This document shows positions 37,301-46,930 of a DNA stretch of 64,000 nt, one piece after another (the stretch's first letter is position 1; each line of letters opens with the position of its first letter). Below the pieces are notes generated by a model, which searched no databases, was not told where the DNA came from, and saw nothing but the letters and a program-made list of their open reading frames with translations. Source of the DNA: Aricia agestis. Taxonomy: Eukaryota; Arthropoda; Insecta; Lepidoptera; Lycaenidae. The position numbers and the translations under genes are program-made. The DNA lies in assembly GCF_905147365.1 (NCBI RefSeq), contig NC_056420.1, positions 11,294,001 to 11,358,000 of the forward strand. The letters run 5' to 3'.

Positions 37301-39777
37301 TGTCACAAATATATTTTGTGAGGCCATAGTGTCTGAGAGGACGAGAGGGGAGGTGTCGACAAAAACTGGATCATTCTCATTGTAATTCGATCCATTAACA
37401 CGTTGGTCGTTGAACAAGTAAACGTTATTGAACTGCTTCTTTATTTACAGATGATTTCTTATCACACCTATCTTCGGAGGACTTCAGTGCATACATGAAA
37501 GACATGGCCGACGCCAAAATCGACGAGTCCCAGAGAGTCGTTGTGCATAACGACGAACTTAATGGAACGTTCCGAACTTTGGCAATAGATTAAACCTATC
37601 GTAGAATTTGATTCATCATATACATATATATGCCATATATACCTACGGGCTACGTCGTTATTTTGTCGTGTCAAGTGACTCAAGTCAATTAATGTAAGCC
37701 GCAATATGATAATGGTGATGACGTATTTGGTGAACTTGATGTAACCCGACCAAATCACATAGACCGCTATACTATATCGATATAATTTATCGCCGAGAAT
37801 TAATTTCTCTAAGTACGCTGTATTGTCGACTGTGACCTAGAGGAAGACTGGATTGTTTTAAAAAAAGAAAACCCTTTGTTCTAAGAATAGTTTTCACAAG
37901 TTGTAATTATTGCTATGAATTATGATATAATCCTAAAAGCGATAAGTATTTATGAAAATATTATTTAGTTTTTAAATATTATTTATAAAAATATTATTTT
38001 AGGGATTTATTAATAAGTAAGTACTTATAAGTTAATTTTGCATGCAGGTTATGCCAACGCTACATAGATGAGTATGAAATAATGTATGTATTTTGGTTAT
38101 TTAAAACATAATTTATTATACTTACTTATTTATTTATTTATAAATTCTTTATTTGCATTATAAAACAATATAAAATAACAAAAACAACATTAGGCAAGAA
38201 ACATACCAAATAGGCGGCTATATATACTTACTTACTTTTATCTAAATACGTAAATAAGTAAGTAATGTATTTTGGTTATTTAAAACATAATATATTTTTA
38301 TCTTTAGTACTTACCTAATGCATATTATTTTGCATTAAGTATTCATTAAGTTAAATTATTAAGTACTTATGCTTTTTTAATAAAATTATAATTTTATTAA
38401 AATTACTTGCATATAAATATGCAAACTTATCTACATTATTTATTGTTTATTTTTGGAGTTCCAACTACTGTAATAACGGCTAGGTATAAAGTTAAGAATA
38501 ATATTAAGTATACCTATTACTATTTACTTAATTAAGAAGTACTTATTGAAAAAGCCGAATATGGCTTCATTAGCGCTTTTTTTCGTACCTTAGGCTCTCG
38601 CAAAGGCCTTAAATTATTATTTAAAATAATTTAAAATACTTATACTTTTATTTTTAAAAAAAATCTAACTTAGTAACTGATTTTCCACGTTTCCTTTTAT
38701 CAAGATCTATTTGTTTATAAACAAGTAGGAGTGAAACGTTGCATCACTATACATTGATAACTCTACATTTTGGACTTCAACACCCAAAGGTCAGTCTGAT
38801 TAATGAGTTGCTTACTGAATACCAACTAAACGTTCATATTTCTTATTAAGTACTTCTTTGAGGTTTATATTGATCAACTATTTTGTCTTATCTTGAATAT
38901 ATGGAAAATTGGCACTAAAGGTCTTATGCTAATTTTGTGCAGTGCAACTCCTGTTAAAGATTATTGTAGACTCAATTTCATGCAATGTCTCTTTTTTCGA
39001 TAGAGATAAAAAATCAAAATTTTGGATAGTACCATAACAAACGCTGAAAAAAATTGAGGAGTGAGGAATCAGATTTCGGATCTACTAACTCAGGGATCGT
39101 CAAACTTTTTTGTCAAGGGCCGCATATGCGGGCCGTTAACTGCTAACACCAGCCTACCTGAATAACCGAGGAGTTCTCTTCGGAGACCAGCATACACGTG
39201 GTGTAGGAGGACTTGAGCATGTTGATGAAGAGGTCGTTGGAGAGGACGTCCAGCTTCTTCACCTGTTCACCCTGGACATTGGTGTCTCCGGATATTCCAT
39301 GGCTGCAAGGGAACATTGGCTTTAGAGTCTGCTGTATTCTTGCTTACAAATTTAGACTGGAACTAGTGCATAAAATTTTAGCCGTCATGATATTAAAGAT
39401 ACCGTAGATAAAAAATAATAATTTTAAAAGTTATTTGGGTCACAATGATGCGAACTTGATACTACATTCGTAGTATCAAGTTCACATCATTGTGACCAAT
39501 CTATAAGGGTTCCGTTTTTTGCCATTTGGCTACGAAACCCTAAAACATTTAGAAATAGAACAACAGCGTAATATAATGAATAGACAAGGAAAAATACGAA
39601 CAGTTTAGCTATCCCCGCCTTGCGTACAGCTGACTGAATGGCCTTGACGGCGGTCTGTATCGAGTTGAGCAACTGCGTGAGGTCTCCGGTGGCCGACGGC
39701 GCCGTCCTCTGCTGGTACAGCACCCAGCGAGTCAGCGTCATCGCGTTAACGTCAAAAGCGGGCCCCTGCTGAGACAT
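25365..39777 (-). CDS. FBP: Fructose-1,6-bisphosphatase
   Basis: Hydrolyses fructose 1,6-bisphosphate to fructose 6-phosphate in the cytosol, the committed step of gluconeogenesis. Six exons: 39777-39602, 39302-39158, 29662-29556, 29261-29035, 28048-27870 and 25541-25365 (TAA). All join in frame to give 336 residues, the family's usual length. Visible motifs: [12 protein letters not shown] (the AMP-site helix region), KKLDVLSND, the metal-binding [46 protein letters not shown], and LLYECNPMA with the metal-ligand Glu. Start MSQQGPAFD aligns with family N termini; an upstream in-frame ATG at 39951 would add 58 residues and is less likely. Exon 1 ends at an unusual donor, GTTCGT, supported because only that junction gives IAKL|HGISGD in frame. 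The 9.5-kb intron 29663-39157 holds an antisense CRAL-TRIO gene. Confidence 0.96.
26235..26745 (+). mobile_element. Repeat family S, copy 2
   Basis: Starts ACCGGCCAAGTGCGAGTCGG and 'CGCGCACCGAGGGTTCCGAC'. Ends with a GACAGACGGACAGACGGAC tract and 'GAGGTACGGAACCCTAAAAA'. Lies in the last FBPase intron, immediately followed by a family A copy. Confidence 0.8.
26775..27085 (-). mobile_element. Interspersed repeat family A, copy 3
   Basis: Reverse orientation: CACGAATGGGCCGGCTCTAC, 'GCGCTTGCGCTGTGTTTCGC', 'GGAGGCCCAATCCCCTACCC', pyrimidine tract, 'GCACCTGCAGCTCTTCTGAT', 'TGCTCGTTTGCCCCCCTTAT'. Confidence 0.85.
27207..27361. mobile_element. MITE 'GACAAGNGG...CGCTAGCGAAGCGATG', copy 2
   Basis: Ends CCTAGACAAGCGGTAAGCC / GCTTGCCACTTGTCTACTAGG around TTCGCTAGCGAAGCGATG, matching 23586-23735. 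Confidence 0.75.
28537..28905. mobile_element. hAT-like MITE with an 8-bp target duplication
   Basis: TIRs TAGGGTTGCCACC / GGTGGCAACCCTA, flanked on both sides by ATGGTAAC (28529-28536, 28906-28913). The interior repeats GTACTTTATT. An 8-bp duplication is the hAT hallmark. It lies in an FBPase intron. Confidence 0.85.
29765..30005 (-). mobile_element. Helitron-like fragment, reverse orientation
   Basis: Shares GTACATTTTTCCGCAAAAA and 'TTCACGTGGTCTATTCTTCATG' (complements of 12040-12090) and ends 'AACTCTTCCGCTTTATAATATTA', the complement of the usual start. Confidence 0.6.
30050..30790. mobile_element. PIF/Harbinger-like element with 'GATCAAACGGTTTGA' ends
   Basis: TIRs AGGGCCCCGAAGACGATCAA and its partner TTGATCGTCTCGGGGGCTCT, flanked by TAA (30047-30049, 30791-30793). 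The interior has many ACGGTTTGA motifs. A hAT-like MITE (30401-30578) is inserted inside. No transposase is visible. Confidence 0.8.
30401..30578. mobile_element. hAT-like MITE 'CAGGGCCCCCGC', copy 1, nested
   Basis: Ends CAGGGCCCCCGC / GCGGGGGCCCTG with 8-bp flanks CATTAACG (30393-30400) and CATTAATG (30579-30586), one mismatch. The interior repeats TTTGGCGCCCCT. A second copy lies at 48368-48557. Confidence 0.85.
31134..31168 (+). promoter_or_regulatory. Initiator plus DPE of the CRAL-TRIO gene
   Basis: TCAGTC at 31134-31139 fits the arthropod initiator with A+1 at 31136. AGTCA at 31163-31167 fits the downstream promoter element consensus at exactly +28 to +32. The ATG is at +32, giving a 5' UTR of about 31 nt. 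This is a TATA-less core promoter by pattern. Confidence 0.6.
31167..37593 (+). CDS. CRAL-TRIO domain / alpha-tocopherol transfer protein-like, nested in an FBPase intron
   Basis: Cytosolic carrier family for small hydrophobic ligands (retinoids, tocopherol, carotenoids); the ligand here is unknown. Six exons: 31167-31329, 33294-33450, 35311-35428, 36048-36182, 36613-36826 and 37451-37593 (TAA), all in frame, 309 residues. An N-terminal CRAL-TRIO-N helical region ([18 protein letters not shown]... to about 110) is followed by the lipid-binding CRAL-TRIO fold with [29 protein letters not shown] and the signature [12 protein letters not shown]. The length is normal for the insect family, which is large, so I give no symbol. 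The whole gene lies antisense inside the 9.5-kb FBPase intron. Intron 2 carries a threefold nest of transposons (33580-34841). Confidence 0.93.
31730..31937 (+). mobile_element. Helitron-like fragment (TC start, GTCT tract)
   Basis: Starts TCCATACTAATATTATAAAT, has (GTCT)n, 'CCAAACCGCTAAACCGATTT' and 'GAAAATGTACGGTTCCTGTA', and breaks off near GGAAGTCGCGGACA before the expected CTAGT. Confidence 0.65.
31992..32132. mobile_element. Palindromic MITE 'GGCCCGTAT', copy 2
   Basis: Flanked by TTA (31989-31991, 32133-32135). Central CTATGATTGGTCCAAATTTT is nearly identical to the copy at 9045-9202. Confidence 0.75.
32580..33290. other. CRAL-TRIO intron 1, right half
   Basis: Begins with TTTTTAACCGACTTCCAAAA, a common lepidopteran repeat start. 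The rest is AT-rich and unassigned up to the acceptor TTTTTCAG. Confidence 0.45.
33690..34480. mobile_element. hAT-like element, 791 bp, with 8-bp target duplication
   Basis: TIRs CAGTGTTGCCG / CGGCAACACTG; exact flanking repeats CGCTGGGG at 33682-33689 and 34481-34488. Internally GTAGGGTTACCGTACG and 'ATTACCGTACAAACGG' extend the inverted ends. A 152-codon ORF overlaps the left end but shows no transposase motif. Confidence 0.92.
34545..34764. mobile_element. PIF/Harbinger-like MITE, nested
   Basis: Ends GGGCCGACTACACCGGAA / TTCCGGTGTGTTTGAGCC, with longer inner match CAGAGGCGAGGCGAGC / GCTCGCCTCGCCTCTG. Flanked by TTA (34542-34544, 34765-34767) within the host MITE's conserved 'CTACTTTTACAGTG'. 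Confidence 0.88.
35883..35990 (+). mobile_element. Helitron-like fragment
   Basis: Internal segment only: GTATGGAGATACTTTGAGTC through 'GTACGGTTCCCGCGCGATAA', matching 62395-62480. Confidence 0.65.
36903..37100. mobile_element. MITE 'GATTCC...GGCAG' family
   Basis: GGTACCATCGAGGAAATTGA, 'CAACGTCATTTGGTCGGATC' and, at the right, 'GGTCCGTCAACTGCCTATGA'. It lies in the last CRAL-TRIO intron. A further degraded relative occurs past the gene near 37640-37815. Confidence 0.65.
37594..39157. other. FBPase intron 2 between the CRAL-TRIO 3' end and FBPase exon 2
   Basis: Very AT-rich with many TTACTTA/TAAGTA runs. The CRAL-TRIO 3' UTR must begin here; I could not single out its poly(A) signal. No other exon seen. 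Confidence 0.5.
39438..39497. repeat. 28-bp inverted repeat, 4-nt loop
   Basis: GGTCACAATGATGCGAACTT...ACTAC and its complement differ at one position, with loop ATTC. Sits in FBPase intron 1 next to a repeat family S end (GGGTTCCGTTTTTTGCC). Confidence 0.8.
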
Positions 39778-40249
39778 TTTTGAAGCAAAAAAACGTGACA
39801 GAAACGACCCACGCGCGCTAACCAACTGGCCGTAAGATACCGGCTGGCGGATAGTGTTTAGAAATGTTATCAACGTGTTTTCGTCGAAAATATGATGTAA
39901 CATTCGTTCCACGATAGTAAAATTCGATAATAGCTCGTAAAGCGTCAGCATTTGAATTGAAAATGGGTTAAAAAAAATTTTAGGTGAGAGGTGTGTCGAT
40001 GACGCAAGTGCCTTTGGGATTTCTGATTGGTTCTGAAGTAAATTTTAATGAATAAAACTATTTGATAAATAATGAATAACCTGTTTTTCACATAAAATAA
40101 AACCAGGAAAATACCAGGCTACCAGTTAATTAGTGGTAAGGTTAGGATTATGGAAAACTCAGAACAGGAAAATAAGGGAAACCATATTATCGGGTGGCCG
40201 GTGGTACAAGTAGGTACTAGGTACCACCCGATATAATTTCCTCTATGCC
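39778..40249. promoter_or_regulatory. FBPase 5' region
   Basis: Must contain the FBPase 5' UTR and promoter on the - strand. The reading frame stays open upstream to 39951. No clear TATA or initiator stood out. A hairpin ATATCGGGTGG...CCACCCGATAT lies at about 40187-40236. Confidence 0.35.
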
Positions 40250-40530
40250 TTGATGGAAAGCAACTTCCGTCGCCAATGAACACTCACAGCATCAGAAGAG
40301 CTGCAGGTGCGTTGCCCGCCTTTTAAGAGGAAATAGGGCTAATAGGGGAGGGTAGAGATGGGAAGGGAAGGGAATAGGGGAGGGTAGGGAAGGGAATAGG
40401 GTAGGGTAGGATTGGGCCTCCGGTAAACTCACTCACTCGGCGAAACACAGCGCAAGCGCTGTTTCACGCCGGTTTTTTGTGAGAACGTGGTATTTCATTC
40501 GTGCCGAAGCATGGCTCTTCCAGGTATAAA
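40250..40530 (+). mobile_element. Interspersed repeat family A, copy 4
   Basis: GATGGAAAGCAACTTCCGTC, 'GCATCAGAAGAGCTGCAGGT', purine tract with the GGGAAGGGAATAGGG unit duplicated, 'CAGCGCAAGCGCTGTTTCAC', and 'GAAGCATGGCTCTTCCA'. Confidence 0.85.
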
Positions 40531-42028
40531 CTACTGATGTATGATGTGGAGGAGTGGTGATGACGTTGTTTTGGTGGTATTTTGATTCGAAAGCATGTTT
40601 TGTTTCCGATTTCCTTGTTTTATATTTCATTGACATGATACACTTTAAAAAAGACTTTAAAATTAAAAATTAAGTGCCGTATGTTATGGCTAACATGGTT
40701 ATTGTAATCAAAATAAAAACAAAAAAATCAATTTTTATAAAGCCTGACTAGAAAAATAAAAAACCTGCGCTGAGGGCGCTAAATGAACTATGATTATGGC
40801 AACATCTAGTACAGTCATACACTTACGAATTGGCTAGTGAACAATTTTTAGCTAGTGTTTAATTTCATAATAAAGACTAATTATTTTAGTATAAACTATT
40901 GCAGAAATAATTTTAAAAAAGCGTAGCGTTTATGTAAGTATAGTTTTAAAGTACTTATCACGAAATAAACTTCCTTAAAACTATAGGCATTAGGCACTTT
41001 AAAAAATACAACTTTATAATTTCATTATTCGCTTTTATTTAAGTTATTCATCAAACTCAGAATCTAAATATACAACAGATTCATAAAAAATACTTCATGA
41101 TCTTCAGATTGTAGTGGTTCAATGTCATAATATCTCATCTCTGACTCTTCTTATTTCATTATTCTTAGGTGTAGAAAATAAAACTGAGATCTGACCTTCT
41201 CTTCGTATTTTCATTACAGACGATCAATATACACCTAAAAAACAGAACTTTTAAATTAAATTAGTCAAAAATTAGCCAATTCAAATTGTGCACAATATAA
41301 TGAGGTACCTACCAGTCATGTTGACATGTTTTTATTGCATAGTCAAGAGCTCGTGCTCGTGTAGCTTTACACATTGGAGTCTGTACTGTCCATAGAGTAT
41401 TACCTATCGGTCTATCGGTAATTCCGATAGGTTATATTAACTTTATGGTACTGGTAATATATACCTATGTATATATAGTACTAAGATACTGTTGTTATTA
41501 CAATCGCTGTAGATGTAAGGCTCATAGTACAAGTGAAAAGCTTCCTGTGCTGTCGACTTTATCTACAATTCATACGGTCTACTTTTCTCATTCATAGAGA
41601 ATGAGAAAAGTATGAATTTTAGTAGGTAAAATCAAATTGCCCCCCCCCCCCCCCCCCCCTGCGCCATCGGCTGGCGACGCCCTTGAAAGTCCGTGATGTT
41701 ATTTAGAGGAATAGAGTCAATCCCTTCAGACCTTCTTTCCGACAAGTATTATTCATATTGGAAATAACTTTTCTTAACTGGCTTTTAATAGTTTTCGGCG
41801 TTTTAACGCTTAAATAACCAGGCGCGGTCGCAGCCTGAAATTTGGGGGGGGGTCACTCACTAGTCACTATACTAATTTTTTTTTATCTGCGCCCTCGGAC
41901 GGTTCTGGCATGGGTTGACAGCTGTCTAAGGTCGGACGCAGTGGAGTTGAGGGGATAGCTAGAAATTTCCTTTTATTATTTGGCAAGATTTTGTAATTTT
42001 TCAATTTAATAATAATAATAAATAATAA
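40531..42028. other. Intergenic stretch between FBPase and MRG15
   Basis: AT-rich, without supported exons. Notable: a short hairpin (ACTTTTCTCATTC...GAATGAGAAAAGT, about 41582-41611) and a pure C run of about 19 at 41641-41659. Confidence 0.5.
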
Positions 42029-42297
42029 TATCTATGGACGCTTCACACCACGTCAGTCTGGCCCCGTGCTAAGTACCTAAAGGACTTGTGTTACAGGTAC
42101 CAGACAACGGAAATATATTTAATACTTTTATACTATACATACCTATATTGAAGATTTTTATTATATCATACACATATTTAATACACATCCAGACCCGGGA
42201 ACATTGAAAACTTTTTGTTCCGTCGGCGGGATTCGAACCCGCGACCCCCGGCTTGAGCTACCAACGCGCTCACCACTGAGCCACAGAGGTCGTCAAA
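42029..42297 (-). mobile_element. tRNA-derived SINE, copy 1
   Basis: On the - strand: GACGACCTCTGTGGCTCAGT (A-box-like), then 'GCGGGTTCGAATCCCGCCGA' (B-box), 'CCGGGTCTGGATGTGT', and a body ending 'TGAAGCGTCCATAGATA' with AT-rich microsatellite. Matches 62062-62640. It does not fold as a standard tRNA. Confidence 0.8.
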
Positions 42298-42499
42298 TTA
42301 TTTGACCTTAGATTTTGGGGGGAGGGTAATGTCCCCCCCCCCCCCCCTCACTCACTTGGCCTAGAAATATATCACGCACAATCAAGAACACACTTTGACA
42401 GATGACAATTATGACATCTCATAACATTGTTGCCAGTTGAAGAAATTAGTTCCAATAGATTTCCGCAATATGGCGGGGTTTTTTATATTGTTGATCGGG

Positions 42500-42621
42500 C
42501 TTTAAATAACTTTCTTTAGGAATTTTACAGATTTTTTTATGGCAAAAGTACATGCTGATGCTTTAAAAACTTTCTTTAGGAATTTTACAGATTTTTTTTA
42601 TGGTAAAAGTACATGCTGATG
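42500..42621 (+). repeat. Tandem duplication, about 61-bp unit
   Basis: CTTTAAA(T)AACTTTCTTTAGG...CATGCTGATG occurs twice head to tail with two or three differences, about 200 bp upstream of the MRG15 start. Confidence 0.85.
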
Positions 42622-42826
42622 CTTTAAAAAATTTAGGAAGAAAATAAATAAATTATGTATTGTCAGTTGTCACTAATTGTCATTTGTCATGTGACATGTG
42701 TTGTGTCCATTTGACTTTTATATGCTGTGTCGACTGTCGGATATCCATTGTCAAATGTCAAACAAGTTTGTTATGTCGGCTGGGCTAGAGGATGCAAAGT
42801 AAATAAAAAGCGAAAATACAGGAAAT

Positions 42827-45375
42827 ATGGCACCGAAACTGAAATTTGCTGAAGGTAATTGAAATTACAAATAATACCAAAGATTATCTTGTCGTTTTTT
42901 GGTAAAACTTACATATAATTACTTAAATTTCAGGGGAGAAAGTGTTATGCTTCCATGGCCCGCTCATTTACGAGGCAAAATGCTTGAAAAGTTCTGTTAC
43001 TAAAGATAAACATGTGAGATACCTGATACACTACGCCGGATGGAACAAAAAGTAAGTAATATTGCGGTAAAAACTCATTTTATCGTTACATGATAAAATG
43101 AGTTTTTACTTCTTCAATTCTTGAACTTGACTTGAACTTCACAACAATTTTTTCGACAAACGTTTTGCACGGCCGTGTCAGATTAGCGGATTTATCGGAT
43201 TATAGAATACTCCATACATTTTTATACATTACAGTACCAATCCTAATGTTAAGGTTTTATCAGAACTATACATCATTTTATAAAGTGGCACTTCGGTACT
43301 ATCGGTACTTGTCAACAAGATGTGATCATAACCGTTGTCATCATTGTAACAAAAAAATTACGTACCTAAATAAAAATTGAGCTAAATAATGTTTAATATA
43401 TGTACGTAACTTAATATAATCTGCTAATGAGCCTATAATTGGTTTTCAGCTGGGATGAGTGGGTGCCGGAGAGCAGAGTCCTCAAATACAACGAAGCTAA
43501 TGTTCAAAGACAGAAGGAAGTACAGAGAGCACACTCAGCACAACCAGTCAAAACTAAAAAGAGTAATTATTGTTTATACTGCTATTAATTGTTACTTTGA
43601 TGGAAATGTACAAAATATTGAATGTCTCAAATATGTATTTCATCATTGCATGGTCAATACACATTTAATTTGATATCATTATATCATCCATACTGTGTTG
43701 TTTTACATCTTTGTAAAGTGTCATTCAAATGGTCACTAATATATTCAAACAATTGTAATACAAGGAATAAAAGTACCATAATATGTTAATTGAAACATGT
43801 AATTGTTTAACAATTTCAGCTCCAGCTAAGGGCCGGAAGTCGGAAGCAGCCAGCTCCACTCCAGCTAGGGAAGAATCCAGAGCATCTACACCTGCAGGTA
43901 AAATTATCATTATTTTAAACACCTCCATTGTGGGTATCACAGACACAATAGATTTTCAATTGTTATGCGGCAGCTGGCTGCCGCTTGGGGATTGATGGGT
44001 TAATAGAAAATATTATGTTCATTATTGTGATCTTATTATAATATGTGTGTTTTGTAAGTCACTGGAATTTTTTAAAGTTTCAAATATTACATTAAATTTA
44101 TAATTGAAAACCAAATAGGGATTTGCATAATGATTAATTTGATGCCAATAAATACGCGCCTCTGGGCGTTGACCAATAACCGCGTCATAAGTTTCCAAAT
44201 CTAAGCAGAGAGGGAATTTTAAATCACATTTCATGTTTTGTTTTTATAGGTAAAGATAAGGACAAAGAGGCTGATGCGACACCAACAACCACCACTAAAG
44301 CCACCAAAACACAAAGTAAAGACACACCAGCAGACTCAGGGTCAGATCAGCCTAAGTGAGTATTAATACATTGTGGTGCATGTGTTTCTTGGTTTTACAA
44401 TTATTATTATATTTAATAAAAGAAACTTGTTTTGTTACATTATAATGAGAATTTTATTAATATAATATTGTAGTACGATAAAAATTGCCTATTGTCTTAC
44501 ATAATAATAAAATCAATTTAATTAGATATATTGGATAAAATTGAATTGAATAACATTTTAAACTTAGCTGAGGAGTGAGGTACAAACATTTTTGCCTTTC
44601 ATTGCTTCTGGTTATACGTACAATATGTAACCGATAACATTAGGCATATTTATAATAATATTATATTATTATTTCATAAATTTTTGCACCTTTAAAATTT
44701 TTATTTCATAAGCATAAATTAAATATTACCTGTTATATTATGTCTGTAGTATTAATAAAAATACAGCAGTATTGTAACTTCCATTTTCTTTACATTTTCA
44801 GGAAAAAGCGCGGCCGGCTAGACATCTCTATTGAATCTGAAGAACAGTACCTCGCCAAAGTTGAAGTAAAAATCAAAATACCCGAGGAGTTGAAAGTGTG
44901 GCTTGTAGATGACTGGGACGTTATCACGAGGCAGCAAAAACTAGCTTTACTACCCGCTAAGATCACAGTGTCACAGATAGTTGACAACTACCTTGCCTCC
45001 AAGAAGTCGAGTAAACAGCACAACCAGGCAAAGGAATCTGTACTAGTTGATATAACTGAAGGCATTAAAGAGTACTTTAATGCGACATTGGGTTCACAAT
45101 TATTATATAAGTTCGAAAGACCGCAGTACAGTGAGATTTTACAAGAATACCCTGACACACCAATGTCTCAGATATACGGATCTATACATTTGCTAAGGCT
45201 GTTTGCGAAAATGGGTCCAATGTTGGCATATACAGCGTTGGACGAGAAATCCTTACAACACGTACTAACGCACATACAAGATTTTCTAAAGTATATGGTG
45301 ACGAATCGTTCTACGCTGTTTAACTTGCAAGATTATGGTAACGCTACCCCCGAATATCACAGAAAGGTTCAATAG
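42827..45375 (+). CDS. MRG15: MRG15 / MORF4L1 chromatin reader
   Basis: Chromodomain and MRG-domain protein of the NuA4/Tip60 acetyltransferase and Sin3 deacetylase complexes, reading H3K36 methylation in the nucleus. Six exons: 42827-42854, 42934-43051, 43450-43562, 43820-43897, 44250-44355 and 44802-45375 (TAG), in frame, 338 residues. The chromodomain lies at about 5-75 ([39 protein letters not shown], with aromatic cage residues). A Ser/Thr/Lys linker spans about 95-148. The MRG domain fills the C-terminal half ([47 protein letters not shown]). Length fits the family. The linker is spread over two short exons (43820-43897, 44250-44355) whose skipping would keep (78 nt) or break (106 nt) the frame. 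Intron 2 holds a hairpin at 43064-43109. Confidence 0.96.
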
Positions 45376-46025
45376 TATTAGGCTTTTGCGATTCAGAGGT
45401 AAACAATGTGTTAAAGCCTAAAATTTCAGCCTTTTCTTAATCATTTTAGACAACAGTATGGTTATTTCTACATAAATAAAAATGAACTTTCAATTTTGTT
45501 AGTCATGCTAAAATTCGAAAACGGCTGAACCGATTTGACTAATTTTTATTTTGAAATATATTCGCTCATATAAAAAAAAATGTAGTAAAAAACTTAAAAC
45601 GACAAATTTATTTTGTTTTTAGGTGCAAAATGACTGAAATTTTATTGTAAAATATATTGTAGGACCTTACGCCCTATTGTTACGAGTGAATCGCAATAAT
45701 ATTTTAAATAATTAGAATAAGCAATATCAGAAATGAAATTGAGAAATATTATCTGATTTATATTATAATTCTCTGATTTATATTATAATTCTTTTGAATA
45801 CCGGCAGGCTAGATTTGTGAAAATGTACACTTGAAAATTGTATGATTTTATAAGCGTAAAGCATTTAAGGTTTTTTCGTGACGTTAGTTCTAAAAATGTG
45901 TAGATTTAATCAAATGAGCGTTAAAAGTGTTAAGAAATTATTGAATATTGGCTGTAAATTTTTGATTAAGAAAAAATGTTTTTCGGCAATTGTATAATGT
46001 TATGGTGATTTGGCATTGACTGGAA

Positions 46026-46031
46026 AATAAA
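46026..46031 (+). terminator. Candidate MRG15 polyadenylation signal
   Basis: AATAAA about 650 bp past the stop. An earlier AATAAA lies at 45475-45480, only about 100 bp past the stop, so either or both may be used. Confidence 0.45.
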
Positions 46032-46194
46032 GTAATTTTAAGGTTAAGTAATTTTAAGCAAGCTGCATGAGATATAGAATGTAAGTAAAATGCTATTCCT
46101 CCCTAAAATGTGTTTTTATTATTATTCTCCTCAGACATAATACAGAACCCATCTCCTTGTCTGTCAGGGAACTTTTATAACGGATCAGTTTTCT

Positions 46195-46620
46195 TAAATG
46201 AAATAAGGGGGCAAACGAGCAAACGGGTAACCTGATGGAAAGCAACTTTCGTCGCCCATGGACACTCGCAGCATCAGAAGAGCTGCAGCCTGTGCGTTGC
46301 CGCCCTTTTAAGAGGTAATAGGGTAGGTTAGGGATGGGAAGGGAATAGGGGAGGGTAGGGAAGGACACTCGCAGCATCAGAAGAGCTGCAGGTGCGTTGC
46401 CGGCCGTTTAAGAGGGAATAGGGGAAGATAGGGAAGGGAAGGGAAGGGAATAGGGGAGGGAAGGGAAAGGAATAGGGTAGGGGATTGGGCCTCCGGTAAA
46501 CTCACTCACTCGGCGAAACACAGCGCAAGTGCTGTTTCACGCTGGTTTTCAGTGAGAACGTGGTATTTCTCCGGTCGAGCCGGCCCATTCGTGCCGAAGC
46601 ATGGCTCTTCCACGTCTGAA
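46195..46620 (+). mobile_element. Interspersed repeat family A, copy 5, internally duplicated
   Basis: Usual landmarks, but the block from CACTCGCAGCATCAGAAGAG through the purine tract occurs twice (from about 46261 and from about 46366), then 'GGGCCTCCGGTAAACTCACT' and 'GAAGCATGGCTCTTCCACG'. Confidence 0.85.
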
Positions 46621-46680
46621 TACTAAGTTTGACGAAAGGTCCCTTACTGACTACCGTGACCGTGAGTACGTATTAACATA

Positions 46681-46930
46681 CAGGGTGTAACAAAACAAGT
46701 GATAACACTTTAGGGTGTGTATGTGTGCCTCGTAGAAAGTTCACTGTGAAAGCAGCGCTGAAGGAACAATTTGTTTCACTTTTGTATGGTCAAACGCCTG
46801 AGCGTCACGAGTTTCCCATATAAAAGCGAAAAAAAAAATTGGTCTTTCAGTGCTGCTATTTTCACAGTGAACTTTCTACGAGGAACACATACACACCCTA
46901 AAGTATTATCACTTGTTTTGTTACACCCTG
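46681..46930. mobile_element. Palindromic MITE 'GGGTGTAAC' family, copy 4
   Basis: Ends CAGGGTGTAACAAAAC / TTTTGTTACACCCTG with near-complete arms. TA flanks the left, TT the right. Confidence 0.85.

Noticed and set aside
42215..42297. Possible tRNA gene (B-box GGTTCGAATCC), also at 62065-62150 and 59180-59235
   Set aside because: The A/B boxes belong to SINE heads repeated with the same non-tRNA body; no proper acceptor stem or anticodon arm.
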